In this document: positions 1-5,169 of the stretch, piece by piece
Numbering within the stretch: the stretch's first letter is position 1
How the letters are laid out: every line of letters begins with the position of its first letter
From: an archaeon
Lineage (GTDB): Archaea > Thermoplasmatota > Thermoplasmata > Methanomassiliicoccales > Methanomethylophilaceae
Direction of reading: 5' to 3'
Length of the DNA stretch: 6,922 nucleotides
NCBI GenBank assembly: GCA_024399225.1
Contig: JAKSHV010000055.1
Location: forward strand, 1 to 6,922
The notes under the pieces: generated by a model
What the model was told of the DNA's origin: nothing
The model's input: the letters and a program-made list of their open reading frames with translations, nothing else
The model's database searches: none
Position numbers and translations under genes: made by a program

Positions 1-71
1 TACGATTCGAAGATCCCTTGTTTGGAAGCGGTCAGGGTGCCGTCCACGTCCCATATCGCAAGAATTGTCAT
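1..71 (-). CDS. HAD-superfamily hydrolase, N-terminus only (cut by window edge)
   Basis: Only the first 23 codons lie in the window, reading MTILAIWDVDGTLTASKQG and onwards. The DVDGT stretch (residues 8-12) following a hydrophobic beta-strand is HAD motif I (DxDGT), in which the first Asp is the nucleophile and the second the acid/base. Family knowledge suggests a phosphatase of the phosphoglycolate-phosphatase type, but the substrate cannot be read from this fragment. No Shine-Dalgarno sequence precedes the ATG; the bases just upstream are TTACTTTCT, directly after a GC-rich hairpin. It follows the DUF35 gene on the same strand after 45 bp and may be a separate unit. The motif makes the family secure and the specific function unknown. 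Confidence 0.75.
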   Translation of the reverse strand, partial: MTILAIWDVDGTLTASKQGIFES

Positions 72-79
72 AGAAAGTA

Positions 80-100
80 ACCGACCCTATCAGGGCCGGT
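80..100 (-). terminator. Hairpin between the mevalonate operon and the HAD gene
   Basis: Read on the minus strand, the arms ACCGGCCCT and AGGGTCGGT form a 9-bp stem with one G-U pair and a 3-nt loop (GAT). The arms lie at 92-100 and 80-88. A T-rich run, TTACTTTCT, follows and leads straight into the HAD start codon at 71. The position, 17 nt after the DUF35 stop, fits an operon-end terminator. It lies so close to the next start that it could also act as a leader structure for that gene. The T-run is broken, so strength is uncertain. Confidence 0.5.
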
Positions 101-116
101 AAGAATTTTAAGATTT

Positions 117-524
117 TCACTCGTCGGGGACGAACTTGAAACCGTAGTGGATGACTCCGGCCTCTCCGTCCTCGTTGAGCTTCCTCATGACTGCCTTGAC
201 ACGCATGCCGATCTGGATCTTGTCGAACTCGACATCGACGAGCTGTCCTGCGATGAGGACTCCGTCGTCGTTCTTGATCATTGCGACAGCGTAAGGCATC
301 ATCCTGTTGTTGAAACCGGATGCGTCGTGGTTGATGGAGAAGGAGTAGACCTCTCCCTTCCTGCTCATGTTGAAGGGGACCATCTTTCCCATTCCTGCAC
401 GCCTGCAGTCGGGACAGAAGGACCTGCTGGGGAAGAAGATCTTTCCGCAGTTCTCGCACTTGCTTCCGATAAGGTTGTACCTTCCGGGGATCTCACGCCA
501 TTCTCTGGCACTTACCATTGCCAT
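117..524 (-). CDS. DUF35 zinc-ribbon/OB-fold protein, CoA-binding partner of thiolase and HMG-CoA synthase
   Basis: This is a 135-residue protein starting MAMVSAREW. It has an N-terminal rubredoxin-like zinc ribbon with Cys23, Cys26, Cys37 and Cys40 (CENC and CPDC knuckles), followed by an OB-fold-type beta domain (about residues 48-130). This is the DUF35 layout. In the characterised archaeal complex from Methanothermococcus, the DUF35 protein bridges thiolase and HMG-CoA synthase and helps form a shared CoA-binding site for channelling acetoacetyl-CoA; the same role is inferred here from gene order. A longer in-frame start at 602 is rejected because it would overlap the thiolase by 77 bp. 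The ATG at 524 has GGAGG 9 nt upstream and begins 1 nt after the thiolase stop, so translation is probably coupled. All four zinc ligands are intact. Confidence 0.88.
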   Translation of the reverse strand: MAMVSAREWREIPGRYNLIGSKCENCGKIFFPSRSFCPDCRRAGMGKMVPFNMSRKGEVYSFSINHDASGFNNRMMPYAVAMIKNDDGVLIAGQLVDVEFDKIQIGMRVKAVMRKLNEDGEAGVIHYGFKFVPDE

Positions 525-525
525 T

Positions 526-1686
526 TCACATCGCCTCCAGGATAGAAACGGTGACAGCGGAACCGGTTCCTCCGACGGACTGTGCAAGTCCGTACTTGGC
601 ATCCTTTACCTGCCTGTCGCCTGCATTGTTGGTCAGCTGCTGGTAGAGCTCCACGATCTGGGAGACTCCTGCGGCTCCGATGGGGTATCCTTTGGCCTTG
701 AGACCTCCGGAGGTGTTCACTGCGATCTTTCCCGCATCGAACTTGGTGCATCCCTCGAGGAATGCCTTTCCACCGTTCTTGTACAGTCCGAGGTCCTGGA
801 GTGCCATGCATCCTGCGACGGTGTAGTCGTCGTGTACCTCAGCGACATTGATGTCCTTGGCGGTGATTCCCGCTGCGGCGTATGCCTGCTGTGCGGCGAC
901 CTTGGTCGCCTCGAACTCGGTGATGGACTTCCTCTGGAACAGTGCCAGGGTGTCGGATGCCTGAGCGGTTGCTGCGACCTTGACATAGTTGTCGGTGTAC
1001 TTCTTTGCGTCTTCGAGGGGACAGAGGATCACTGCGGATGCTCCGTCGGAGATGGGTGCCCCGTCGAACATGGTGAGGGGTTCTGCGGTGGGTCCTGCCC
1101 TGAGGACGGTGTCGAGCTTGATCTCCTTCCTGAACTGTGCGTCCTTGTTGAACTGTCCGTGGAAGTGGGAGTTGTATGCGCATGCCGCGATCTCCTCACG
1201 GGTTGCGAGACCCTCGTGGACCATCCTGCGTGCGATCATTGCGTAGAGGGAGGTGAGGGAGAGTCCCATACCTGCCTCCCAGTCCGCATCGGTGGTGGCG
1301 TTCATGACCTCGTTGACCGAGTCATCATCGAGATCGGTCATCTTCTCGGCTCCGCCGACGATGACGACATCGTGCATGCCGGATGCGACTGCCATGACTC
1401 CCTGCCTGAATGCGACTCCTCCGGATGCTCCTCCGGCCTCGATGGAGGTGGATGCGATGTGCTTTCCCGCCATTCCGGTGTAGTCTGCGACGAGTGCGTC
1501 GATGTGCTGCTGCTTGGTGAGGCGGCTGGACATGTTTCCGATGTAGATCGCGTCGATCTCATCGCCTGCGAGGTTGGCGGACGCCATTGCCTTCATTCCT
1601 GCCTCGAGTCCGAGGGCCCTGAAGGACTGACCCCAGAGTTCTCCGAACTTGGTGCTTCCTGCTCCGATAACTGCTACTTCCCTCAT
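526..1686 (-). CDS. Archaeal thiolase-family protein (acetyl-CoA acetyltransferase-like) lacking the catalytic Cys and His
   Basis: This 386-residue protein is full length for an archaeal acetoacetyl-CoA thiolase and is recognisable throughout: the N-terminal VAVIGAGSTKFGEL, the IGNMS motif (about 49-53), VASG...VVIVGGAEKMTD, EVHDDYT (His285), NTSGGLKAKGYPIG and a C-terminal GGTGS. Thiolases condense two acetyl-CoA to acetoacetyl-CoA, the first mevalonate-pathway step. The active-site loop usually reads EAACASG, but here it reads EAGGASG, so the nucleophilic Cys is Gly86 (codon GGA, 1429-1431). The usual GHP motif is GYP, with Tyr334 (TAC, 685-687). The fold is thus kept while two residues of the classical mechanism are missing. 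It may be a scaffold subunit of the thiolase/HMG-CoA synthase/DUF35 complex. ATG 1686 has GGAGG 7 nt upstream; ATG 1692 overlaps the HMG-CoA synthase stop but is badly spaced. Confidence 0.85.
   Translation of the reverse strand: MREVAVIGAGSTKFGELWGQSFRALGLEAGMKAMASANLAGDEIDAIYIGNMSSRLTKQQHIDALVADYTGMAGKHIASTSIEAGGASGGVAFRQGVMAVASGMHDVVIVGGAEKMTDLDDDSVNEVMNATTDADWEAGMGLSLTSLYAMIARRMVHEGLATREEIAACAYNSHFHGQFNKDAQFRKEIKLDTVLRAGPTAEPLTMFDGAPISDGASAVILCPLEDAKKYTDNYVKVAATAQASDTLALFQRKSITEFEATKVAAQQAYAAAGITAKDINVAEVHDDYTVAGCMALQDLGLYKNGGKAFLEGCTKFDAGKIAVNTSGGLKAKGYPIGAAGVSQIVELYQQLTNNAGDRQVKDAKYGLAQSVGGTGSAVTVSILEAM
534..538 (-). promoter_or_regulatory. Shine-Dalgarno site (GGAGG) fixing the DUF35 start
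   Basis: GGAGG on the minus strand lies inside the last codons of the thiolase gene, 9 nt before the ATG at 524. The next ATG (518) would be 15 nt away, so 524 is preferred. Confidence 0.7.
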
Positions 1687-1688
1687 CT

Positions 1689-2750
1689 TCATTCCTCCTC
1701 GGGCATCTTGATGGTGTTCTTGTACTTCGCGTATACGGCGTAATCCACGTAGACGACGTTTGCAAGGAGCTTGTCGAGCACGGGTGCGTTGTCCCTCTTG
1801 TAGGTCGCGATGTTCTCGGTGACGGTGATGTCGAATGCGTCGGAACCTGCTCCGGATCCGTAGGATGCCACGAGGATCCTGTCTCCGGGCTTGGCCTGGT
1901 CGAGGACATGTGCCAGTCCCAGGGGGACTGCACCGGAGTAGGTGTTTCCGATGTAGGGGGTCAGGAGTCCGGGTGCGAGCTGTTCGTCGCTGAATCCGAG
2001 CATCTTGGCTGCCCTGGTGGGGAACTTTCCGTTGGGCTGGTGGAGGACGACATAGTTGTAATCCGCGGGAGTGGTGCCCATGGCCTCCATCATCATCTTG
2101 GCGGCGGTGGTGACGTGCCTGAAGTATGCGGGCTCTCCGGAGAACCTTCCTCCGTGAACGGGGTACATCATACCCTCCCTCCTCCAGAAGTCGGGGGTGT
2201 CGGTGGTGAAACTGAGGGTCTTGTTGATGGTTGCGATGCAGTTCTCGTTTCCGATCAGGTAGGCTGCTCCTCCCGCGGATGCGGAGTACTCGAGTGCGTC
2301 CCCGGGTGCTCCCTGGGAGGTGTCGGCTCCGATTGCGACCGCATACTTGACCATGCCGGATGCGACGAGACCCATTCCGGCCTGGATTCCTGCGGTTCCC
2401 GCCTTGCATGCGAATTCAAGATCCGCTGCGGTCATTGCAGGGGTTGCTCCGATCGCTTCAGCGACGATGGATGCGGTGGGCTTGACGGCATAGGGGTGGG
2501 ATTCGGATCCAACGTAGACTGCCCCGATGTCCTGGGGGTCGACCTCGGGAACACGCTCGAGCATGTCCCTTGCTGCGGTGGTCGCGATGGTAACGGTGTC
2601 CTCATCGGGTGCGGGAACGGATTTCTGGGTGATCATGAGACCTTTTCCCATTCCTGCTCCGTCTGCTCCCCAGACCCTTCCGATCTCGTCGGGTTTGATC
2701 CTGTACCTGGGAACGTATGCTCCGTAACTGACGATTCCTACCATATTCAT
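1689..2750 (-). CDS. Hydroxymethylglutaryl-CoA synthase (archaeal type)
   Basis: This 353-residue protein has the typical length and motifs of archaeal HMG-CoA synthase, which condenses acetyl-CoA with acetoacetyl-CoA to form HMG-CoA in the mevalonate pathway. Signature stretches include [14 protein letters not shown] at the N-terminus, [14 protein letters not shown] (43-56), [20 protein letters not shown] and [14 protein letters not shown]. By alignment with characterised enzymes, the general-base Glu is Glu83 (GSESHPY), the acylated nucleophile is Cys115 (FACKAG) and the catalytic His is His237 (LHQPNGKFP). All three are present, so it should be active. The start at 2750 overlaps the regulator stop (ATGA), with AGGAG 5 nt upstream; an ATG at 2744 is an alternative. 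Overlap or near-overlap with the genes on both sides indicates co-transcription and translational coupling. Confidence 0.93.
   Translation of the reverse strand: MNMVGIVSYGAYVPRYRIKPDEIGRVWGADGAGMGKGLMITQKSVPAPDEDTVTIATTAARDMLERVPEVDPQDIGAVYVGSESHPYAVKPTASIVAEAIGATPAMTAADLEFACKAGTAGIQAGMGLVASGMVKYAVAIGADTSQGAPGDALEYSASAGGAAYLIGNENCIATINKTLSFTTDTPDFWRREGMMYPVHGGRFSGEPAYFRHVTTAAKMMMEAMGTTPADYNYVVLHQPNGKFPTRAAKMLGFSDEQLAPGLLTPYIGNTYSGAVPLGLAHVLDQAKPGDRILVASYGSGAGSDAFDITVTENIATYKRDNAPVLDKLLANVVYVDYAVYAKYKNTIKMPEEE
1694..1698 (-). promoter_or_regulatory. Shine-Dalgarno site (GGAGG) fixing the thiolase start
   Basis: GGAGG lies in the Glu-rich last codons of HMG-CoA synthase, 7 nt before ATG 1686 and only 1 nt before ATG 1692. 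This favours the MREVAV start. The site is part of coding sequence for the C-terminal EEE, so one stretch serves both purposes. Confidence 0.65.
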
Positions 2751-3439
2751 TTACTCTCCTTGAGGGAAGTTAGTTTGTCAATGAGTTTTTCCACCGAGTA
2801 GTCGGTGACGACGAGCGGGATTCCTTCGCGCTCTGCGAGCTTGATTGCAAGCTGGTCGGTCTGGTCGGGCCTCTGGTAGACGACCATCGCGGGCGTCAGG
2901 GGGTGGGCGCGGATGGCGACCATGGGGGAACGTCCGTAGTGGACGTCGGTGAAGATCAGGGCGCGTTCGGTGCTCCATCCGTAGATCTTGAGATAGTCCT
3001 GGGAGCTGAGGCTCAGGACGGCCTTCAGGGAATCGACGATGGTGTATCCGTAGACCCTTTTCGCGGGGGTCTTCTGGGGGTTGATGTTCTCCCCACCTAT
3101 GGCGCGGATGAATACGCTCTCATCCACTCCCTGGGGGAATTCGTCCATGGCGATGACGCAGGAGAGCTTGCTCTCGGGCATGTATTTCACCATGACGGGG
3201 GAACCTTTCTCCTCGTCCAATTTCAAAAACGCATCGACCATCTTGCGGATGACACCGACACCGGGCGACTTCCTCCTTCCGGACTCGTAGTCGCTGATGA
3301 CGGAGTGGGAGACCTCCATGGCATCTGCAAGCTCGTACTGGGAGAGACCGAACTCCTCCCTCCACTTGCGGATGGCCTTTCCGGGCTCCGGTGCGAGAGT
3401 GATCTCGCCGGCAATCTTTTCCCTGAACTCGTCGGACAT
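2747..3439 (-). CDS. HTH (XRE/Cro-type) transcriptional regulator of the mevalonate operon
   Basis: This is a 230-residue protein. Residues 22-58 form a Cro/cI-type helix-turn-helix: [20 protein letters not shown], then a recognition helix around [17 protein letters not shown]. The remaining two-thirds (about 80-230) is a mixed alpha/beta domain that I recognise only as resembling the archaeal regulator group often found beside HMG-CoA synthase (from memory COG1709-like). Its ligand is unknown; feedback from a CoA ester or isoprenoid intermediate is only a guess. An upstream in-frame extension is rejected because it runs through the promoter region. ATG 3439 has no Shine-Dalgarno sequence but sits about 25 nt below a TATA box, as expected for a leaderless transcript. 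Its stop overlaps the HMG-CoA synthase start, so the regulator leads the operon and probably regulates itself. Confidence 0.8.
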   Translation of the reverse strand: MSDEFREKIAGEITLAPEPGKAIRKWREEFGLSQYELADAMEVSHSVISDYESGRRKSPGVGVIRKMVDAFLKLDEEKGSPVMVKYMPESKLSCVIAMDEFPQGVDESVFIRAIGGENINPQKTPAKRVYGYTIVDSLKAVLSLSSQDYLKIYGWSTERALIFTDVHYGRSPMVAIRAHPLTPAMVVYQRPDQTDQLAIKLAEREGIPLVVTDYSVEKLIDKLTSLKESK

Positions 3440-3462
3440 TAAGTTTAGTAAGAAACAGTGCG

Positions 3463-3469
3463 TATATAA
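3463..3469 (-). promoter_or_regulatory. TATA box of the regulator/mevalonate operon
   Basis: Minus-strand TTATATA is centred about 27 nt before the regulator ATG at 3439. That is the usual archaeal distance from TATA box to transcription start, so the mRNA probably begins at or next to the start codon. No ribosome site is seen between them, which fits leaderless initiation. A TGTTCG hexamer (3476-3481, minus strand) sits just upstream of the box. Confidence 0.65.
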
Positions 3470-3524
3470 CAATGTCGAACACATAAACCGTTGATTGACG
3501 AAATATGACAATTGGAAAACATCA

Positions 3525-3544
3525 TGTTCGTTGAAAAGCGAACA
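3525..3544. repeat. Inverted repeat TGTTCG-N8-CGAACA, candidate operator
   Basis: Perfect 6-bp arms (3525-3530 and 3539-3544) flank an 8-nt spacer, in the middle of the divergent intergenic region. The same half-site recurs at 3476-3481 next to the operon TATA box. The dyad layout is what a dimeric HTH protein would bind, and the regulator encoded next door is an obvious candidate. This is inference. Confidence 0.45.
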
Positions 3545-3575
3545 ATCACTAGGTATCGGGAACAGTGTGATTGTT
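3541..3575. repeat. Inverted repeat AACAATCAC-N17-GTGATTGTT
   Basis: Perfect 9-bp arms lie at 3541-3549 and 3567-3575. The left arm shares AACA with the right arm of the neighbouring TGTTCG dyad, so the two could not form hairpins together if transcribed. It lies about 100 bp upstream of the flavin-binding protein gene and about 100 bp upstream of the regulator gene. It may be an operator; function is unknown. Confidence 0.45.
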
Positions 3576-3588
3576 TGAGCATATTCAA

Positions 3589-3601
3589 ATGTGCCAGATA
3601 T
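3589..3601. repeat. 13-bp direct repeat ATGTGCCAGATAT, copy 1
   Basis: This word ends 72 bp before the start codon of the flavin-binding protein gene. An exact second copy ends 83 bp before the surface-protein gene at 4274. The same orientation and similar spacing to a start codon suggest a shared regulatory site, although neither copy is at TATA-box distance. Confidence 0.4.
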
Positions 3602-3644
3602 CCCATGATCATGCGGAAACAGTCTCTGAACCCATTCCGTCAAT

Positions 3645-3650
3645 CTTAAG
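3645..3650 (+). promoter_or_regulatory. Possible weak TATA element of the flavin-binding protein gene
   Basis: CTTAAG within AATCTTAAGT lies 24-29 nt before ATG 3674, and no Shine-Dalgarno sequence precedes the start. The spacing fits a leaderless archaeal transcript, but the element departs from the TATA consensus. Confidence 0.3.
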
Positions 3651-3673
3651 TCGTTCCGAAGCAATACGCATTC

Positions 3674-4087
3674 ATGGCAATCAGCGCAAAAGCCAAACAG
3701 ATCTTTGCCGACCACGGAGCAAACCAGCACATCTTCGCACTTGCGACCGCATCCAAGTCCGGAGTTCCCAACGTCGTACCTATCGGATTCCTCTTCGTCG
3801 CCAACGACGATGAGATCTGGGTGATCGACAACTACCTCAACAAGACTCTTGCAAACGTCAGGGAGAACCCCGTCGCCGCAGTCTACGCCCAGGGCGGAGA
3901 GAACGGAAAGGAGTGCATCCAGGTAAAAGGAAAGGTCACCTACGAGGATTCCGGAGCAGACTACGAGGCATGCGTCGCGAAGGCACACGCCGTCAACCCC
4001 GCATACCCTGCCAAGGGACTCTTCAAGATCAAGGTCTCCTGCGAGTTCGACACCGCACCCGGACCCAACGCCGGAAAGAAACTCTGA
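3674..4087 (+). CDS. Pyridoxamine 5'-phosphate oxidase-like FMN-binding split-barrel protein
   Basis: This 137-residue protein matches the small single-domain split-barrel flavoproteins of the PNPOx-like superfamily. An N-terminal helix is followed by the beta-hairpin LATASKSGVPNVVPIGF (23-39), a strand with EIWVIDNY (47-54), and the typical KTLANVRENPVAAV helix-strand (57-70). In relatives these regions bind FMN as a homodimer. Members of this size in anaerobic archaea are mostly uncharacterised flavin reductase-like or electron-transfer proteins. True pyridoxamine phosphate oxidase activity is unlikely because the protein is much shorter than that enzyme. It appears monocistronic, with its own upstream region and a strong terminator directly after it. 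It is intact, with codon use like the other host genes (mostly GGA, ATC, CTC). Confidence 0.8.
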   Translation: MAISAKAKQIFADHGANQHIFALATASKSGVPNVVPIGFLFVANDDEIWVIDNYLNKTLANVRENPVAAVYAQGGENGKECIQVKGKVTYEDSGADYEACVAKAHAVNPAYPAKGLFKIKVSCEFDTAPGPNAGKKL

Positions 4088-4097
4088 AATCTCATTA

Positions 4098-4123
4098 GGG
4101 GCCCAGGGCCCCGACTCATTTTT
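4098..4123 (+). terminator. GC-rich hairpin plus T-run after the flavin-binding protein gene
   Basis: GGGGCCC (4098-4104) and GGGCCCC (4106-4112) are perfect 7-bp complementary arms around a single A; in RNA the inner pairs would open to make a loop. TTTTT follows at 4119-4123. It starts 11 nt after the stop codon. Archaea mainly use the T-run, so the structure may also protect the mRNA 3' end. Confidence 0.75.
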
Positions 4124-4177
4124 ACAATCGTTTCAAAATGTCATCTCAGTAGACATTGAGTAATTTCTAATTTTCTT

Positions 4178-4190
4178 ATGTGCCAGATAT
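4178..4190. repeat. 13-bp direct repeat ATGTGCCAGATAT, copy 2
   Basis: This is an exact copy of the word at 3589-3601, here upstream of the surface-protein gene. The bases on both sides differ between the two copies, so the identity is limited to these 13 positions rather than reflecting a larger duplication. Confidence 0.4.
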
Positions 4191-4230
4191 TCTAAATCCT
4201 AAATTCGAACGACTTTCAGTCTCCCATCAT

Positions 4231-4237
4231 TATTTAT
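4231..4237 (+). promoter_or_regulatory. TATA box of the surface-protein gene
   Basis: TATTTAT lies about 40 nt before ATG 4274. The expected transcription start would be near 4260, giving a short leader that contains AGGTG (4264-4268), a Shine-Dalgarno match 5 nt before the ATG. Confidence 0.55.
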
Positions 4238-5032
4238 CCCAACAATTCATAGGAAAACCAATTAGGTGTTCTTATGGACAAGAAAATCGTGGCCGTTGTC
4301 GCCGCCGTCATCGTAGTTGCCGCTGCAGGAATCGGTGCATTCGCACTCCTCGGCAACAACGGCGGAGACAAGGATAACAACTACACTTTCACCAAGGCCG
4401 GTGAGGAGCTGATCGGAGGAACCTTCGACAGCATCATCATCGATGCCTCCGTCGGTGACGGTGAGGTACTGCTCAAGAACGTGAAGATCCTCAAGGACCT
4501 CATCGTCCGCGGAGGAGGTTCCCACTCCATCAAATTAACCGGATGCGAGCTGAAGGGAACCGTCTCCGTAGAAAAGGTCAGCGGAGAGGCACCCCGTATA
4601 CTTGCCGAGGGTACGCACATCGCCAGCATCATCGCCAACAGCGATGTCATTCTGGAGGCCTCCAAGGATTCCTCCTTTGCCGATGTGGTTTCTGAAGGAA
4701 AAACCGTCACCGTCCAGGGTAACGAGACCAAGGTCGGGAAGATTTCCATCACCGACGGAATCCTCGCAATGAAGGATTCCTCTGTCATCACCAGCCTCAT
4801 TGCCAAATCCACCGAGGGTAACAATGTCAAGATTAGTCTCGGCGAGAACTCCACCATCGATTCCGCCAGCATCGACGGAAGCCTTTCCGTTGACGGAAAG
4901 GGAGACATCAGCAAGGTCGAGGTCAATAACGGATCCCTCAAGGTCGGAGGAGACGCCAAGGTCAGAGAGGTCGAGGTGAACGGAAACGTCGCACTCGACC
5001 TAGCCGAGGATTCCACCGAGCAGGTCAGCATA

Positions 5033-5038
5033 TCAAAC
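5033..5038. repeat. Target site duplication TCAAAC, left copy
   Basis: TCAAAC directly abuts the left terminal repeat and is repeated exactly at 6830-6835 after the right terminal repeat. In the host gene it encodes Ser254-Asn255. Six base pairs is within the range known for IS1634-type elements. Confidence 0.9.
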
Positions 5039-5050
5039 CCTATTCTCCCG
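5039..5050 (+). repeat. Left terminal inverted repeat of the insertion sequence
   Basis: CCTATTCTCCCG is a perfect 12-bp match to the inverted right end, with weaker matching to about 5078. It is read through by the host gene frame and supplies Pro-Ile-Leu-Pro; the following element bases add Leu-Asn-Val and the stop codon. Confidence 0.9.
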
Positions 5051-5113
5051 CTTAATGTATGACTATGCCTGACACTCTTTTGTGATCTGGCTTCATTTTC
5101 CTCCCTGAGCAAG

Positions 5114-5122
5114 TATATAAAA
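5114..5122 (+). promoter_or_regulatory. TATA box of the transposase gene
   Basis: TATATAAAA is close to the archaeal TATA consensus and lies about 50 nt before ATG 5170. A start near 5145 would give a leader of about 25 nt with no clear Shine-Dalgarno sequence. It lies inside the element, so the element carries its own promoter. Confidence 0.6.
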
Positions 5123-5169
5123 CGGGTCTTTGCCGATACATAGTTATACTTTGAATATATACCTAACAT

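Larger units (their letters stand above)
4274..5062 (+). pseudogene. Membrane-anchored beta-repeat surface protein, 5' part of a gene broken by an insertion sequence
   Basis: The frame reads 262 residues, but only the first 255 are native. Residues 256-262 (PILPLNV) and the TGA come from the left end of the insertion sequence starting at 5039. Residues 5-26 (IVAVVAAVIVVAAAG and on) form a hydrophobic signal anchor after MDKK. A Gly/Asn/Asp linker follows, then about 220 residues of short, regularly alternating strands rich in Val, Ile, Ser, Asn, Gly and Asp (for example SIIIDASVGDGEVLLKNVKI, and later KVEVNNGSLKVGG then REVEVNGNVAL). This pattern suggests a right-handed beta-helix or similar stacked-strand extracellular domain; the exact family is not recognised. 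The rest of the gene resumes at 6830. The truncated product could still be made and exported. The start has AGGTG 5 nt upstream. Confidence 0.8.

Noticed and set aside
367..1743. Long plus-strand open frame opposite the thiolase gene (458 codons)
   Set aside because: Its translation is Cys/Gly/Asp-rich and shows no family motifs; it is the antisense shadow of the GC-biased thiolase gene, whose protein is clearly recognisable.
1908..2801. Plus-strand open frame opposite HMG-CoA synthase (297 codons)
   Set aside because: It has low-complexity Gly/Cys/Asp-rich translation and no ribosome site, and lies wholly opposite a gene with an intact catalytic triad.
3525..3575. CRISPR-like or riboswitch structure in the intergenic repeats
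   Set aside because: There are only two short inverted repeats, with no regular spacers, no repeat-unit array and no recognisable riboswitch core.
3440..3988. Upstream in-frame extension of the HTH regulator (to a 413-residue protein)
   Set aside because: The extra stretch runs through the operon TATA box, the intergenic repeats and the start of the divergent gene; the ATG at 3439 fits promoter spacing and family length.
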